The notes: generated from the sequence alone by a model not told the origin. A DNA stretch of 32,923 nt from Chloroflexota bacterium (GCA_016219235.1 JACRBO010000381.1:1-32923), one strand, 5' to 3'; counted from the first letter of the stretch, positions 1 through 9,150 are shown. Program-made: numbers and translations.

Positions 1-1137
1 ATGATGGCCATGGATGTTGCCAACGGCGTGCTGAGCGCCCTGCTTGCGCTGCTGGTCATCTCGAACAACTTGCAGCTGCCCGGCCTGTTGGTGCTGTTGG
101 TGCTGCACTCGATTTTTGGCGTGTTCCACAACTCGGCGTTCGATGCGTCATACGCGATGATTGTGCCGGAACACAAATTGCCGCGCGCCAACTGCATGAT
201 GCAAACCATCTGGTCGCTGTCCGGCATCATCTCGCCCAGCATCGCCGCGGCGATTGTGGCCCTGCCGACCTTGCTGCGCCAAAGCGGCACAGCCGGCCCC
301 GTCGCCGCCCTGCCCGACGGCACCGCGCTGGCCATGCTGATCGATGGCGCGACGTTCGGCTTTGCCGCCGTCGCTCTGCTCTTTCTCAGTATTCCCTCGC
401 CGCACCGATCGGACCTGCACGACGAACAGGGCCGCGCTCGCAAGAGCCTGTTGGCCGACGTGAAGGAAGGCGCGCGCTACATCTGGGATCGCCGCCCGAT
501 GTTGTGGCTGTTGGGCACGTTTGCCGTGGTGAATTTGTTCGGTGCGCCGGTGGGGGTGTTTCTGCGGCTAATGCTCAAGTTCAATCTCGCGCCCGATTGG
601 ACTGCGCGCGGCCTGTCGTTCGAAAGCGCGCTGGCATTGATGGCGACGATGGGCAGCGTGGGCGGGCTGGCCGGCGGGATATTCATCAGCACGTGGGGCG
701 GCCTGAAACGCAGGCGCGTATACGGCGTCATCGTACCGATTCTCATCAACGCCCTGGCGACATTCGGACTGGGCCTCGCGGCAGGTGTGTACGTGGCGGC
801 GGTCATGGCTTTCACGACCTCGGCCATGAATCCGCTCATGAATTCGCATTCGCAAACGATCTGGCAAGTGCAGACCCCGCGCGAATTACAGGGGCGCGTC
901 TTTGCCGTGCGGCGGCTTATCGCGCAGTTCACGTCGCCGTTGGGCGTGGCCTTGGCCGGTCTCATTGGCGGTCAATTCGATCCCGGCCTCGTCATCGTCG
1001 TATCCGGCGGCAGCATGTTGGTCTTCAGCGTGGTGCAGTTGTTCAACAAAGAGTTGCTGCGCGTGGAAGATAAGGAGTGGCTGGACGCGATGGCTGCGGA
1101 GAAAGAGGCGCGGCGGGGGACAGTTGGTAATCAGTAA
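1..1137 (+). CDS. MFS transporter, 5'-truncated by the window edge
   Basis: The 378 visible residues form a polytopic membrane protein of major facilitator type, most like the drug/siderophore exporter branch (MFS_3, EntS-like). Hydrophobic segments run throughout. A central hydrophilic loop near residues 135-160 (rich in R, K, D, E) separates two hydrophobic halves, as in MFS proteins. The second half contains GSVGGLAGG and a WGGLKRRR loop typical of the cytoplasmic turn between MFS helices. Full family members have about 400-430 residues, so one or two N-terminal helices probably lie upstream and the ATG at base 1 is likely internal. The last residues (GTVGNQ) are encoded at the edge of a heptamer repeat array and may be a recent replacement of the original C-terminus. 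The gene converges on the glycosyltransferase array 40 bp away. Substrate unknown. Confidence 0.8.
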   Translation: MMAMDVANGVLSALLALLVISNNLQLPGLLVLLVLHSIFGVFHNSAFDASYAMIVPEHKLPRANCMMQTIWSLSGIISPSIAAAIVALPTLLRQSGTAGPVAALPDGTALAMLIDGATFGFAAVALLFLSIPSPHRSDLHDEQGRARKSLLADVKEGARYIWDRRPMLWLLGTFAVVNLFGAPVGVFLRLMLKFNLAPDWTARGLSFESALALMATMGSVGGLAGGIFISTWGGLKRRRVYGVIVPILINALATFGLGLAAGVYVAAVMAFTTSAMNPLMNSHSQTIWQVQTPRELQGRVFAVRRLIAQFTSPLGVALAGLIGGQFDPGLVIVVSGGSMLVFSVVQLFNKELLRVEDKEWLDAMAAEKEARRGTVGNQ

Positions 1138-1140
1138 CTG

Positions 1141-1182
1141 GTCAACCGATTACCGATCACCGATCACCGATTACCAGTCACC
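1141..1182. repeat. heptamer tandem array between convergent genes
   Basis: Six 7-nt units in exact register (GTCAACC, GATTACC, GATCACC, GATCACC, GATTACC, AGTCACC) fill the 40-bp space between the MFS gene and the convergent glycosyltransferase gene. The TGA stop of the latter (1178-1180) lies in the last unit. A related word, GGTAATC at 1126-1132, lies inside the MFS tail and is an inverted copy of GATTACC at 1148-1154, so a hairpin could form. No T-tract follows, so I do not call it a terminator. Confidence 0.75.
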
Positions 1183-3190
1183 TGATTTCAATCGATTCCA
1201 AGAATAAGCGATCACCACGCGGCTGTCCGTTATCAATGACGGGCAGCCGTTTGCCATCCGGCTGGGTGTACAACCCGATCGCGATGCGGTACGATCCCGC
1301 GCTGAGATTGCCCGGCAAGGTCAGGCGATGGATCTGCGCGACCACGTCCCCGGCTTGTAAACTCTGCGACGTGACCATCCACCGATCGGCCTGCGTGACG
1401 ATCTCGCCCGGTGCGTTCAACACATGCGTGAATTGCGAGACCTGCGGCGGCAGTTGATCGCTCACGCGCCAGTAGGTCATCAGTTCCACGGCCTTGCCAG
1501 CACGCGACAGCATATAACCTGCGAACTTTAGTTTGCCGCCGAGATCGATCGGGCGTTGAACGGCCTCGGCGTCGCCTTCAAAAAATACCTTGTTTTGCCC
1601 TGCCATCGCGAGTTGCTGATCGAGCGGCGTGGCGGCTCGATCGATCTTGAGGATCACGCCCAACTGATCGGGCAGCGTGGTTCGATCGGCTGGCGCTGAA
1701 GCCAGAAACCGGGTATAGATCGGAAACTGTTGCAATGCGGCCTCCTCCACGGCGTCAGGAAACGCATAGCGGGCCGGACCAGCGGGCAGGACCAACGTCT
1801 CGGCGCAGTTATAGTAACGCACGCTGACGTCATTCCGATGCAGCAGATAGCGCAGATGCTGATAACCCGGCTTCCACCACGGCACACGCTCGTCGATAAG
1901 ATAGTCAGGCAGACAGATTGCGACCGCCGACGATTCAGCACTGGCCTGCACGTCGTTGGCGACCGCATAGAGTCCGCTGTGATGCCAGAAGCGCACCGTA
2001 GGGATGGACGGCCAGATTGTGAAGTAATCGTGCGTCGTCCACACGAGATTGCCGACGAATACCAACGCCAGCGCGCCCAGCATGATCGGCCCGCGAACCC
2101 GATCGAGCACGGCCTTCACGCCCAGCCCGATCGCGCTGAAGAGCACCGTCTGTACGCCGAGGGTGCGCGTGTAATTAGGCGCGGGCTGGCTCAACATGCC
2201 GGGCAGGAGTGAAATAAAAAACCACAGGCAAACAACGGCATATTCGGGCTGGCGCCAGCGCCGCACTGTCACCAGCAGCCCGATCAGCAACAGCAGCGCG
2301 CCGCAGGGTTCCAGCACGGGCCGATCGGGCACGTCATAGTACGGCAGCGGATCGCCCACGAAGGCAAACATGCCCAACGTGCGCAGCGACGTTTCGACTA
2401 CAGGCGACAAGTTGCCTTGCTGCAATTCGCGCAGCGGGCGATCGATGTCGAAGAAACCCAGATCATCGACGGCCGGATTCTGACCGAGATAAACGGCCAG
2501 CGGCAGCGCGATGATGAGCGCCACCGCCAAAGTGAGTGCGAGCGGGCGCAGCCAGGCTCGCCAGGAGCGGCGATGAGCCAGCCCGCTGTAGACGCCGAAG
2601 GCGATAAAGATCACCGGTAAAATGCGCGCGGCGGTGTAAGCGTAGAACGATAGACCCAGCCACAGGCCGCTCAGGATGAGCCACGCCGTGACCCGGCGGC
2701 CGGCAGCAGCGCGCGCGCGCCAGAACGAATACGCGGCCAACGTCGCCACGGGTACCAGCATGATCGTGTGGGATACGATGCGGCCAAAAACCACGGGCCA
2801 GAACACACCGGCGTAGCCGGCCATGGCGGTGATCGCCACCACCGGCCCGAATAGCCGGCGGCCCAGCGCCCAGATGAGACACAGACTGATCAGGCCCAGG
2901 AAGACGGCCGGCAGGCGGAGCGCATAGACGCCGTTTCCAAACACGCGCAAAAACAGCGCCGCATAATAGTAATGCAAGCCTTCCGCGCCGGTATCTTCGG
3001 GAAAAAACACCCCCAGGCGACCGGCGGCGACGGACTCGGCGGTCTTGGTCTCGATCACTTCATCATTATGCAGGCCCGGCGGCACGCGCAGCAGATCGTG
3101 CGTGCGCAGCGCAAACGCGATGAGTAGCAGCGCGATGACGGCCAGCCATTCACGCCGAGAAATTTTATGAGTTCGGGTAGCGATAGTCAT
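1178..3190 (-). CDS. GT-C glycosyltransferase, ArnT/PMT-like (group A), last gene of the array
   Basis: A 670-residue polytopic membrane protein predicted to transfer a sugar from a polyprenyl-phosphate donor on the outer face of the membrane. TM1 spans about residues 15-29. It is followed by PPGLHNDE (37-44), carrying the acidic pair that is catalytic or near-catalytic in ArnT/PMT enzymes. A second loop acid lies in EGLHYYY (from 70), a variant of the E-P-L-Y-H-Y motif of its paralogues. GMFAFVGD (273-280) and YYDVPDRPVL follow. About ten further hydrophobic segments end near 385. An extracytoplasmic part then carries NDVSVRYYNC (453-462) and a terminal beta-rich domain (about 548-670) with FTHVL, AGD..AQIHRLTLP and YRIAIGLY. 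The ATG overlaps the upstream stop by 4 nt (ATGA, 3187-3190) and no Shine-Dalgarno is visible, so translational coupling is likely. Acceptor unknown. Confidence 0.85.
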   Translation of the reverse strand: MTIATRTHKISRREWLAVIALLLIAFALRTHDLLRVPPGLHNDEVIETKTAESVAAGRLGVFFPEDTGAEGLHYYYAALFLRVFGNGVYALRLPAVFLGLISLCLIWALGRRLFGPVVAITAMAGYAGVFWPVVFGRIVSHTIMLVPVATLAAYSFWRARAAAGRRVTAWLILSGLWLGLSFYAYTAARILPVIFIAFGVYSGLAHRRSWRAWLRPLALTLAVALIIALPLAVYLGQNPAVDDLGFFDIDRPLRELQQGNLSPVVETSLRTLGMFAFVGDPLPYYDVPDRPVLEPCGALLLLIGLLVTVRRWRQPEYAVVCLWFFISLLPGMLSQPAPNYTRTLGVQTVLFSAIGLGVKAVLDRVRGPIMLGALALVFVGNLVWTTHDYFTIWPSIPTVRFWHHSGLYAVANDVQASAESSAVAICLPDYLIDERVPWWKPGYQHLRYLLHRNDVSVRYYNCAETLVLPAGPARYAFPDAVEEAALQQFPIYTRFLASAPADRTTLPDQLGVILKIDRAATPLDQQLAMAGQNKVFFEGDAEAVQRPIDLGGKLKFAGYMLSRAGKAVELMTYWRVSDQLPPQVSQFTHVLNAPGEIVTQADRWMVTSQSLQAGDVVAQIHRLTLPGNLSAGSYRIAIGLYTQPDGKRLPVIDNGQPRGDRLFLESIEIR

Positions 3191-5397
3191 TTCACATCGA
3201 TCATCGTCAGTACGACGGAATCCAGTGTGCGATCAGCCAGTTGCGCGACCAAACGTTGTCCGCTGCCGGGATGATAGACGCCCAGCGATACGCGATAGGG
3301 GCCGGGCGGCAAATCGGCCGGAAGGGTGAGGCGATGTCGTTGGATAAACTCGTCGCCCGTTTCCAGTGTACCGACATTCACATCCAAACCATCCCATTGA
3401 GCCGCGATTTTGCCGTCGGGGGTAGTGAGATGGATGAAGATTTTGAGCGGCGGCGAAATTGGCCGTGTCACTAACCAGAGAGTGTCAAAGGTTAACGTCT
3501 CGCCCGGCATGAACACGTCAGGGTGCGGCGTATTGCCGTAATACGACAGGCCCTCAAAATCTGGTACGCCCAATCCAAAATGCCGCACCAGATCATGGGT
3601 AGGACTAATCGGGTCGAAGCTTTCTGTGCCGAGATAGAGCGTTGAGGTCACGACTCGCGGCAGCACCAGTTCGGCCAGGGTGTAGGGCCGATTGAATCGA
3701 TCCAGCGTAAAGATCACGCCCTGCGTATCCGGCCAGCGCGGCTGAAGCGTCGTCGTAATGCCGGGCAGAAAGGTCGAGCGCAAATCTTTATCGCAGTCAT
3801 AATAGGGCGGCGAGAGATACCGAAAGACGCGCTCCTCAAATCCGCCGGGATGGAGTACCGCCTGACGACAGTCGGCCCACTTCACCTCCACATCCGATCG
3901 CACGCCCAGCAAATCGAACGTCTGCGGATCAAGATCGTGAATGCTTAACCCGGATGCAATAACCGGCGCAGTTGACGGATCAGCATTGATGGCGCGCACC
4001 GCCTGCGTCCACGCGGCCTGCTGCCAGAAGCGCACGTAATCGCCGCGCGGCCAGTCCAGAAAGTAGTCGCGGTAGGTGAGGGCGGCGTTGAAGGCGATGG
4101 TCAGCGCGAACACAGTCTTGACAAGATGACCGGGTGACAGGGTGACAAGGTGACGTCTTGATTGAACTTCTGGCCGACCGAGTGACCGATTAACTAATTG
4201 ACCGATCGACCGATTAACCGATCGGCCCTTCCACCAATTTACCAATTTACCAAGTAACCAATTTACCCGCTGCCCAACCCACTGCATCCCCAACCCCGCC
4301 AACACAAACGGCGCCGGCCACACCGCCATCGTCCGCACGAAGTTGGGCGAAAACGGCGTCACCATCGCGGGAGCCAGACTGATGACGAACCAGATCAACA
4401 TGAAGGCATACGCCGGTTGCTTCCAACGCCACAGACAGATCAAGAAACCGAGGTAGAACAACGCCGCACCGATCGGTTCCGGGAACACTGGGCGCTCGCT
4501 CACGTTGTAGATCGGCACGGCATCGCCCTTGATGGTGAACATCCCCACCGTGTTCAGCGTCGAACTGATCACTTCACCTGGATTACCCGCGCGCAATTCG
4601 TTGAGCGGGCCGCTGAGGTCGGCGACGCGCTCTTCGGCGGTGGGGTTGATCACGGTGAGATAAATGATCAACGGAGCGGCGACGAGCAGAGCGGCGAGGA
4701 AGAATGTGCCTAATCGAGCAACGAGTGACGAGTGACAAGTCCCAGAGGGATGCTTCGCGATGACGAGTGATGAGCGCGTCACCACCAGATAGATGAAAAA
4801 TACCGCAAAAATTACCGGGAAAACGCGGCTGGCCTGATAGGTGTAAACGGACAGACCCAGCAGAGCGCCCGCGACAACGTAATTCGTGGTGCGTGTTGCG
4901 TGAACAGCCCGCCACAGAAAATACGCAGTGAGCATCGTCAGCAGCGGCAGCGTGATGCCGCGCAAGCCCACCCGTGCAAAAAAGACCGGCCACAGCGAGA
5001 TCGACAACCAGGCCAGTGTGCCAAGCGCCACGCCCGGCGAGAACAAGCGTCGCGTGAAGCGATAGGCGACCGCCAAACCGAGGATTGCCACAAAGGCCGA
5101 GGTCAAGCGGAGCGCAAACGCACTCGCGCCCAGTGCGACAAAGAAACCCGCGACCAGATAGTGATACAGCGGCTCATGGCCGTAACCCGCCGTGAAATAG
5201 ATCGCCAGGTTGCCGCGCAGGATATCCTTGGCGACCTGCCCGATGATCACCTCGTCATGATGCAGGCCGGGCGGCACATCGTTCAGCGCCACGAGGCGAA
5301 AAGCCGCGCCGATCAGCAGCAAGCCGATCACGGCGATCCACTCCCTGCGACTGATAGCAGGCACGCGCCTCTCGTCGCTGCTCACTTCAGCCCTCAT
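3187..5397 (-). CDS. GT-C glycosyltransferase, ArnT/PMT-like (group A), with repeat-derived loops
   Basis: A 736-residue group A protein. PPGLHHDE (42-49) follows TM1, GHEPLYHYL (73-81) lies in the first outer loop, and GMFTIKGD plus YNVSERPVF gives the family mid-protein motif. The extracytoplasmic segment contains RSDVEVKWADCR. The last ~133 residues form the shared C-terminal domain (FIHLTTPDGKIAAQWDGLDV, GDEFIQRHRLTLP, GVY). It is longer than its neighbours because two loops carry DNA-repeat-derived peptide: about residues 206-227 (SSLVIAKHPSG region) and 376-425 (VNRSIGQL/VNRSLGRP octads). Both lie between predicted helices, so the enzyme may still be active. The ATG at 5397 gives an 11-nt overlap with the preceding gene. 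A GTG at 5385 with GAGGG upstream is an alternative start. Confidence 0.85.
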   Translation of the reverse strand: MRAEVSSDERRVPAISRREWIAVIGLLLIGAAFRLVALNDVPPGLHHDEVIIGQVAKDILRGNLAIYFTAGYGHEPLYHYLVAGFFVALGASAFALRLTSAFVAILGLAVAYRFTRRLFSPGVALGTLAWLSISLWPVFFARVGLRGITLPLLTMLTAYFLWRAVHATRTTNYVVAGALLGLSVYTYQASRVFPVIFAVFFIYLVVTRSSLVIAKHPSGTCHSSLVARLGTFFLAALLVAAPLIIYLTVINPTAEERVADLSGPLNELRAGNPGEVISSTLNTVGMFTIKGDAVPIYNVSERPVFPEPIGAALFYLGFLICLWRWKQPAYAFMLIWFVISLAPAMVTPFSPNFVRTMAVWPAPFVLAGLGMQWVGQRVNWLLGKLVNWWKGRSVNRSIGQLVNRSLGRPEVQSRRHLVTLSPGHLVKTVFALTIAFNAALTYRDYFLDWPRGDYVRFWQQAAWTQAVRAINADPSTAPVIASGLSIHDLDPQTFDLLGVRSDVEVKWADCRQAVLHPGGFEERVFRYLSPPYYDCDKDLRSTFLPGITTTLQPRWPDTQGVIFTLDRFNRPYTLAELVLPRVVTSTLYLGTESFDPISPTHDLVRHFGLGVPDFEGLSYYGNTPHPDVFMPGETLTFDTLWLVTRPISPPLKIFIHLTTPDGKIAAQWDGLDVNVGTLETGDEFIQRHRLTLPADLPPGPYRVSLGVYHPGSGQRLVAQLADRTLDSVVLTMIDVK
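4132..4264. repeat. three octamer arrays inside a glycosyltransferase loop
   Basis: Three runs of 8-nt units are read through in frame. GGGTGACA-type units occupy 4132-4155 (3 copies), ACCGATTA/ACCGATCG-type units 4177-4224 (6 copies), and ACCAATTT-type units 4233-4264 (4 copies, one as ACCAAGTA). The translated peptide has an 8-residue period (VNRSIGQL, VNRSLGRP). It lies in the hydrophilic loop just before the last predicted membrane helix. Confidence 0.8.
4717..4780. repeat. heptamer array, ACGAGTG family (first copy)
   Basis: ACGAGTG units at 4721-4727 and 4728-4734, a degenerate ACAAGTC, then a related GACGAGTGATGAG stretch at 4762-4774. The same word occurs at 9651-9690 and 27734-27761. 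Read on the coding (minus) strand it gives SSLV/HSSLV peptide in a loop between two helices of the glycosyltransferase. Confidence 0.7.
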
Positions 5398-7105
5398 CCT
5401 TCACCCGGTAGATCACCAGCGGCCCTTCCTCGCCGATCTTTTCCAGCAACGGCTGGCGATCGAGGAAATTGCCAAACGATCGAATGCGGCCCGCTTCCAG
5501 CAATTCTCGATGCAGCACGACATAGCCGATGTTCCAATCACGCAACAGGACCATCAACTGTTCGTCCACTTCCAGCATCGGCGGGAAACCGTGCGATAGA
5601 GTCAGCGCTCCCAACAGCGGAGCAAAATAGAAGGTGTCCATAATCTCGCCCGGCAAACGCGACAGATAGCCGGACGGAATCGGATGCTGATGGATCGGCG
5701 CATAGTATTGCAGCGTCTCGCCACGTCCCACGACGGCGAAACCGCTGCGCGCCCCGATCGGAATTTCCAGCACGGCAAAGTCACCGGGTGCATTCGCGAT
5801 GTCACGATACGTCTGGTAATCAGGCATGATTGTAATCGGAAACGGCTCGGCCAGCCGATAGTCAATGAGGAACAAGCACCCTAGCGTCACGATCGAGGCC
5901 CGCCGCCGCGCGCTGTCCAACTTGAGTCGAGCGCTCAACTGATCCAGCGTCAGCGCGACCAGCATCGTCAGCGCCAGCACGGCGGGCGTCATGAACCGCA
6001 TCGGCGTGCGATACTGATAACCCAACACGCGGTGCACCAGCGCATACGGCAACTCGATCCGCAGGCCGTTTAGATCAATGTAGGGGCCTAACGCGAATAG
6101 CACGCCGCTCAGCGCAACGATCAACCATAGCCAACGACGACCATCCCGTCGCATCAACGGCACAGACGCTAGCGTCAATAGCGGCAGCAATTGCCCGATC
6201 GAAAAATCGCCGTTGTCGCCGCCGGTCAGCAGATTCTGGACTGGAAAGGCGAAGTGGGTCGTGTCTTCCAAACGCGCGGGTGGATAGTTCAGTTGATTCG
6301 CGGCCAGCAATTGCGGCAGCGGCGCAAACAGCGACGGAATAATGAAAGCGGCTGACATCACTGCGATCAACTTCCCTGCGACAGCGGCGCGAGGTTTCTG
6401 TGCGCAGACAAAACCCGTGTAAACGACATACGGCCCCAACAGCAACAGCGCCCACATCGCCTGCTGAAAGTCGGTCAGCCAGGCGAACCACACGACCACA
6501 CCGGTCACCAGCGCCCATGTCCAACGCCGCGTTTCGAGCGCCTTATCCCACAGCCACAAAACCAGCGGCAGCCAGAAGATTGAGAGTTTGTCCAGGTGCC
6601 CCAACGTCGCACGATGCAACATCGCCGGTGTAAAGGCAAACATCAACCCCGCCAGCAACGCCACACTTTGCGACTTGACGTGCCGCCGCGCAAAGGCATA
6701 CATACTCGTCGCCGCCAGCACAAACGTCAACAGCACAACCAGATTGAACGTGGGCGTCAACCCAATCGCGTCTTGCAGCGGTGCAGTGATCAGCCCCCAC
6801 AGCAGCGCCAACGTATGCCCGGCCAGCGGCGAGGTGAACGGATAAATCACATAGTTGGTATACAACGGGCTGACGTGCAGATCAAAAACGGCGTGCTTCA
6901 CCCACCACAGGTTCCAATAGAAAATATCGAACTCTGCGGGCTGAATCGCATTGGTCGGCTCTAATTTCACCACGCCCGGCATGGCCGTCGTGAAGTTCGC
7001 CATCAGCGCATTCAACGCGATCAAGGCGACCAACGTGAACAACAGTACGATCCCGATCCGGCGCACAGTAGTGCGGCGCACAGTAGTGCGGCGCACGACG
7101 ATCAC
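5387..7105 (-). CDS. divergent GT-C/YfhO-like multi-pass membrane protein (group E)
   Basis: A 572-residue polytopic protein starting at the GTG that overlaps the upstream stop by 4 nt (GTGA, 7102-7105); an ORF extension upstream of this lies inside the neighbour and is not needed. After one N-terminal helix comes NAIQPAEFDIFYWNLWW, where D60 could be the GT-C loop acid, then LGHLDKLSIFWLPL and about ten further hydrophobic segments. The C-terminal ~140 residues are soluble, with VLEIPIGARSGF and a NIGYVVLHRELLEAG element as in YfhO/PMT-like proteins of unknown acceptor. It lacks the beta-rich C-terminal domain found in 13 of the 15 array proteins. The N-terminus begins with a repeat-encoded VRRTTVRRTTVRR peptide. 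I am sure of the membrane protein and less sure of the enzyme class. Confidence 0.7.
   Translation of the reverse strand: MIVVRRTTVRRTTVRRIGIVLLFTLVALIALNALMANFTTAMPGVVKLEPTNAIQPAEFDIFYWNLWWVKHAVFDLHVSPLYTNYVIYPFTSPLAGHTLALLWGLITAPLQDAIGLTPTFNLVVLLTFVLAATSMYAFARRHVKSQSVALLAGLMFAFTPAMLHRATLGHLDKLSIFWLPLVLWLWDKALETRRWTWALVTGVVVWFAWLTDFQQAMWALLLLGPYVVYTGFVCAQKPRAAVAGKLIAVMSAAFIIPSLFAPLPQLLAANQLNYPPARLEDTTHFAFPVQNLLTGGDNGDFSIGQLLPLLTLASVPLMRRDGRRWLWLIVALSGVLFALGPYIDLNGLRIELPYALVHRVLGYQYRTPMRFMTPAVLALTMLVALTLDQLSARLKLDSARRRASIVTLGCLFLIDYRLAEPFPITIMPDYQTYRDIANAPGDFAVLEIPIGARSGFAVVGRGETLQYYAPIHQHPIPSGYLSRLPGEIMDTFYFAPLLGALTLSHGFPPMLEVDEQLMVLLRDWNIGYVVLHRELLEAGRIRSFGNFLDRQPLLEKIGEEGPLVIYRVKDEG
7061..7097. 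repeat. 15-bp palindromic tandem repeat at a gene start
   Basis: Two exact 15-bp copies (GCGCACAGTAGTGCG, 7061-7075 and 7076-7090) and a third partial copy. Each contains the perfect inverted pair CGCAC/GTGCG around AGTA. In the minus-strand gene they encode the VRRTT repeats directly after the GTG start, so they could also fold the mRNA near the ribosome site. Confidence 0.75.
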
Positions 7106-9141
7106 GGCGACACCTCGATCGTTGCCACAGTCACCGCATCGTCCAGGTTCGCGCCCGATCGATCCGTCGCCGCCCAACGCACGTTATCCGTCCGATTGTA
7201 AAGGCCCAATCTCAGCGTATATTTTCCGGACGAGGATTGTCCCAAAGGAATGCGATGCACTTGCACGAATTCATCGCCCGGTTGCCACGTGTGCGGTGGC
7301 ACGCCCAGCCGATCATCCTGCGCGGCGATTTGACCCTCGCTACCGATCAGGTGCATGAAGATCGCCGTCGAGACGGGTTTACTCGCCTGCTTCACCCGCC
7401 ACGCCGATTGAACGATCAACGTCCTGTCGACAACTGAATACTCCAACCCGATCAGTGCAACCGCCTGATCGAACGTCACCGGGCAAGCCGCACACGTCCA
7501 CGCCTCAATTGATTGCCGGAACCGCACCGCATTAAGCGCATACAGTTTGAAGTCTTGCGTGGTCGTCAACGGTTCGCCGGGGAATTCAGTTTGCAGCCCT
7601 GCATCAAGCGGCGTAAACGATGGCACACCCAACCATTGCCAGTTCGCGCCCGCCGCGGCGATGATCGAGTCGCGTGCATCGAACCAGCGCACAGTCACAT
7701 CGCGGCGATTCAGCGTCTGCTCAAAGATGATCGGATCCGCGTCTTCGATGAAGAAACTGGACACGGCCACGGGACTTTGATCGGGCGCGGCATCGATCGT
7801 GCGCGCGATGGCCGTCAACGCCGCCGAATACTGAAAGCGCACTTCAGCGTGCTGGCCCCACACTTCGAAGTAATCGCGCCAGGTTGTAATCGCCGTCTGC
7901 CCTAGGGCGACAACGCCCACGCTAAAAGCAACACCCGCCACAATCCGCTTGGCGCGCCTTGCGCCGTCGCGGTTAAATATATCCACCATCAACATCACGC
8001 CCAGCGCCGGCAGCAAGGCCACCGGCGTCTGCGCCGCAATGGCCCGATAGAAAAACGGCGCGGGCGCAGTCAGCATATTGGGCAGCAGCGTGACGATCAA
8101 CCAGATCAACATGAAGGCGTATTCAGGCTGTTTCCAGCGTCGCACGCACGCGATCAATCCGAGGTAAAACAAAATGGTGCCCAGACCGATAAAGATCGGC
8201 CGCCCGCTGAGGTTGTACAAAATCTGCGGATCGCCCGCGCCATCGAAGGTAAACATCTTCAACGTCGCCACAGCAGTCTCAATGGCGGGCTGGAAGTTAC
8301 CGGCGAACAGCGCATGGATCGGCTCCGTTTGAAAGGCGCGCGCTGTTTCCGCTTGCGGGTGCGTTATCAGAAAAATCATCAGCGGCAGCGCTACAACTAA
8401 CGCCACGCCAAAGAACACGGCTAACGCTCGCCAGTTCAGTTTGATCAACGCGCGCTGTCGCAGCGCCACAAAACCCCCAAAAACAAGGTAAATCAGCGGC
8501 ACCACGCGGCCGGGCTGATAGGTGTAAATGGTGAGACCGAGCAACACTCCAGGCAGGATGCACGATGCAGGAGGCAAGAGATACACACTCGTGGCAGCCT
8601 GCATCGTGCGGCCTGCATCTTGCATCCCGCTTCTTGCATCCTGCATCCTGCTTCTTGCATCATCCCAAACCCGCCAGAACGCCCAGGCCGTCAGCGTCGT
8701 CAACGTCGTCAACGTGATGTTGCGCAAGCCCGCCCGCGAAGTCGAGACCGTCCAGAACAACACCGCGATCCACGCCGCGCCCAGCAACGCCGTCGGAATG
8801 CCAAAGAGCGATCGGAACAACAAATAAGCCGCGGCCAGTTGAATCAGGCCCAACACACCCGATGTTACACGCAGCGCCGTCGTCGGATCGGGCGTGAAAT
8901 TCAGCGTCAACGCGACCAGATAGTGATACAGCGGCTCGCGTCCCCAGCCTTCCTCAAAGTAAATCGGCGTAACACCGGCGCGAATGTCCCGCGCCAACTT
9001 CGCGTCGATGGCTTCATCGTAATGCAAACCCGGCGGCACCTGGTTGAACTGGGCGAAGCGAAAAATGATCGCAATCAACGCGATTGCGATCACGAGTGGC
9101 ACTTCGATGGAGCGCGGCACAGCACGAATTTCAGCGGTCAT
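7102..9141 (-). CDS. GT-C glycosyltransferase, ArnT/PMT-like (group A)
   Basis: A 679-residue group A enzyme. TM1 is followed by PPGLHYDE (36-43), then GREPLYHYL in the first outer loop (67-75). The mid-protein motif is the variant KMFTFDGAGD with YNLSGRPIF. The extracytoplasmic part has RRDVTVRWFDARDS and a CAAC motif just before the terminal beta-rich domain (about 553-679: FMHLIGSEGQIAAQDDRLGV, GDEFVQVHRIPL, LRLGLY). Residues about 160-197 are a hydrophilic insert encoded by paired heptamer arrays (DARSRMQDARSGMQD, then PPASCILPG), placed between helices. It has its own extended -10 box 9 nt before the ATG and no Shine-Dalgarno. It may therefore be transcribed separately as a leaderless mRNA as well as by read-through from the gene 15 nt upstream. 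Confidence 0.85.
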   Translation of the reverse strand: MTAEIRAVPRSIEVPLVIAIALIAIIFRFAQFNQVPPGLHYDEAIDAKLARDIRAGVTPIYFEEGWGREPLYHYLVALTLNFTPDPTTALRVTSGVLGLIQLAAAYLLFRSLFGIPTALLGAAWIAVLFWTVSTSRAGLRNITLTTLTTLTAWAFWRVWDDARSRMQDARSGMQDAGRTMQAATSVYLLPPASCILPGVLLGLTIYTYQPGRVVPLIYLVFGGFVALRQRALIKLNWRALAVFFGVALVVALPLMIFLITHPQAETARAFQTEPIHALFAGNFQPAIETAVATLKMFTFDGAGDPQILYNLSGRPIFIGLGTILFYLGLIACVRRWKQPEYAFMLIWLIVTLLPNMLTAPAPFFYRAIAAQTPVALLPALGVMLMVDIFNRDGARRAKRIVAGVAFSVGVVALGQTAITTWRDYFEVWGQHAEVRFQYSAALTAIARTIDAAPDQSPVAVSSFFIEDADPIIFEQTLNRRDVTVRWFDARDSIIAAAGANWQWLGVPSFTPLDAGLQTEFPGEPLTTTQDFKLYALNAVRFRQSIEAWTCAACPVTFDQAVALIGLEYSVVDRTLIVQSAWRVKQASKPVSTAIFMHLIGSEGQIAAQDDRLGVPPHTWQPGDEFVQVHRIPLGQSSSGKYTLRLGLYNRTDNVRWAATDRSGANLDDAVTVATIEVSP
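8553..8663. repeat. paired inverted heptamer arrays inside a coding loop
   Basis: The left arm (8553-8580) holds four 7-nt units of GCAGGAT/GCACGAT type. The right arm (8594-8663) holds ten units of GCATCCT/GCATCTT/GCTTCTT type, the reverse complement in kind. 8560-8571 is perfectly complementary to 8598-8609 (12 bp). The whole block stays in frame in the glycosyltransferase gene. Confidence 0.85.
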
Positions 9142-9150
9142 TTCAGCGCG

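Noticed and set aside
4900..5643. 247-codon plus-strand open frame rich in Q, R and H
   Set aside because: It is antisense to two strong glycosyltransferase genes; such basic, glutamine-rich frames are usual shadows in G+C-rich coding DNA.
7106..7177. N-terminal extension of the gene ending at 5387
   Set aside because: The extension lies wholly inside the upstream gene. The GTG at 7105 gives a GTGA overlap and starts just before the first membrane helix.
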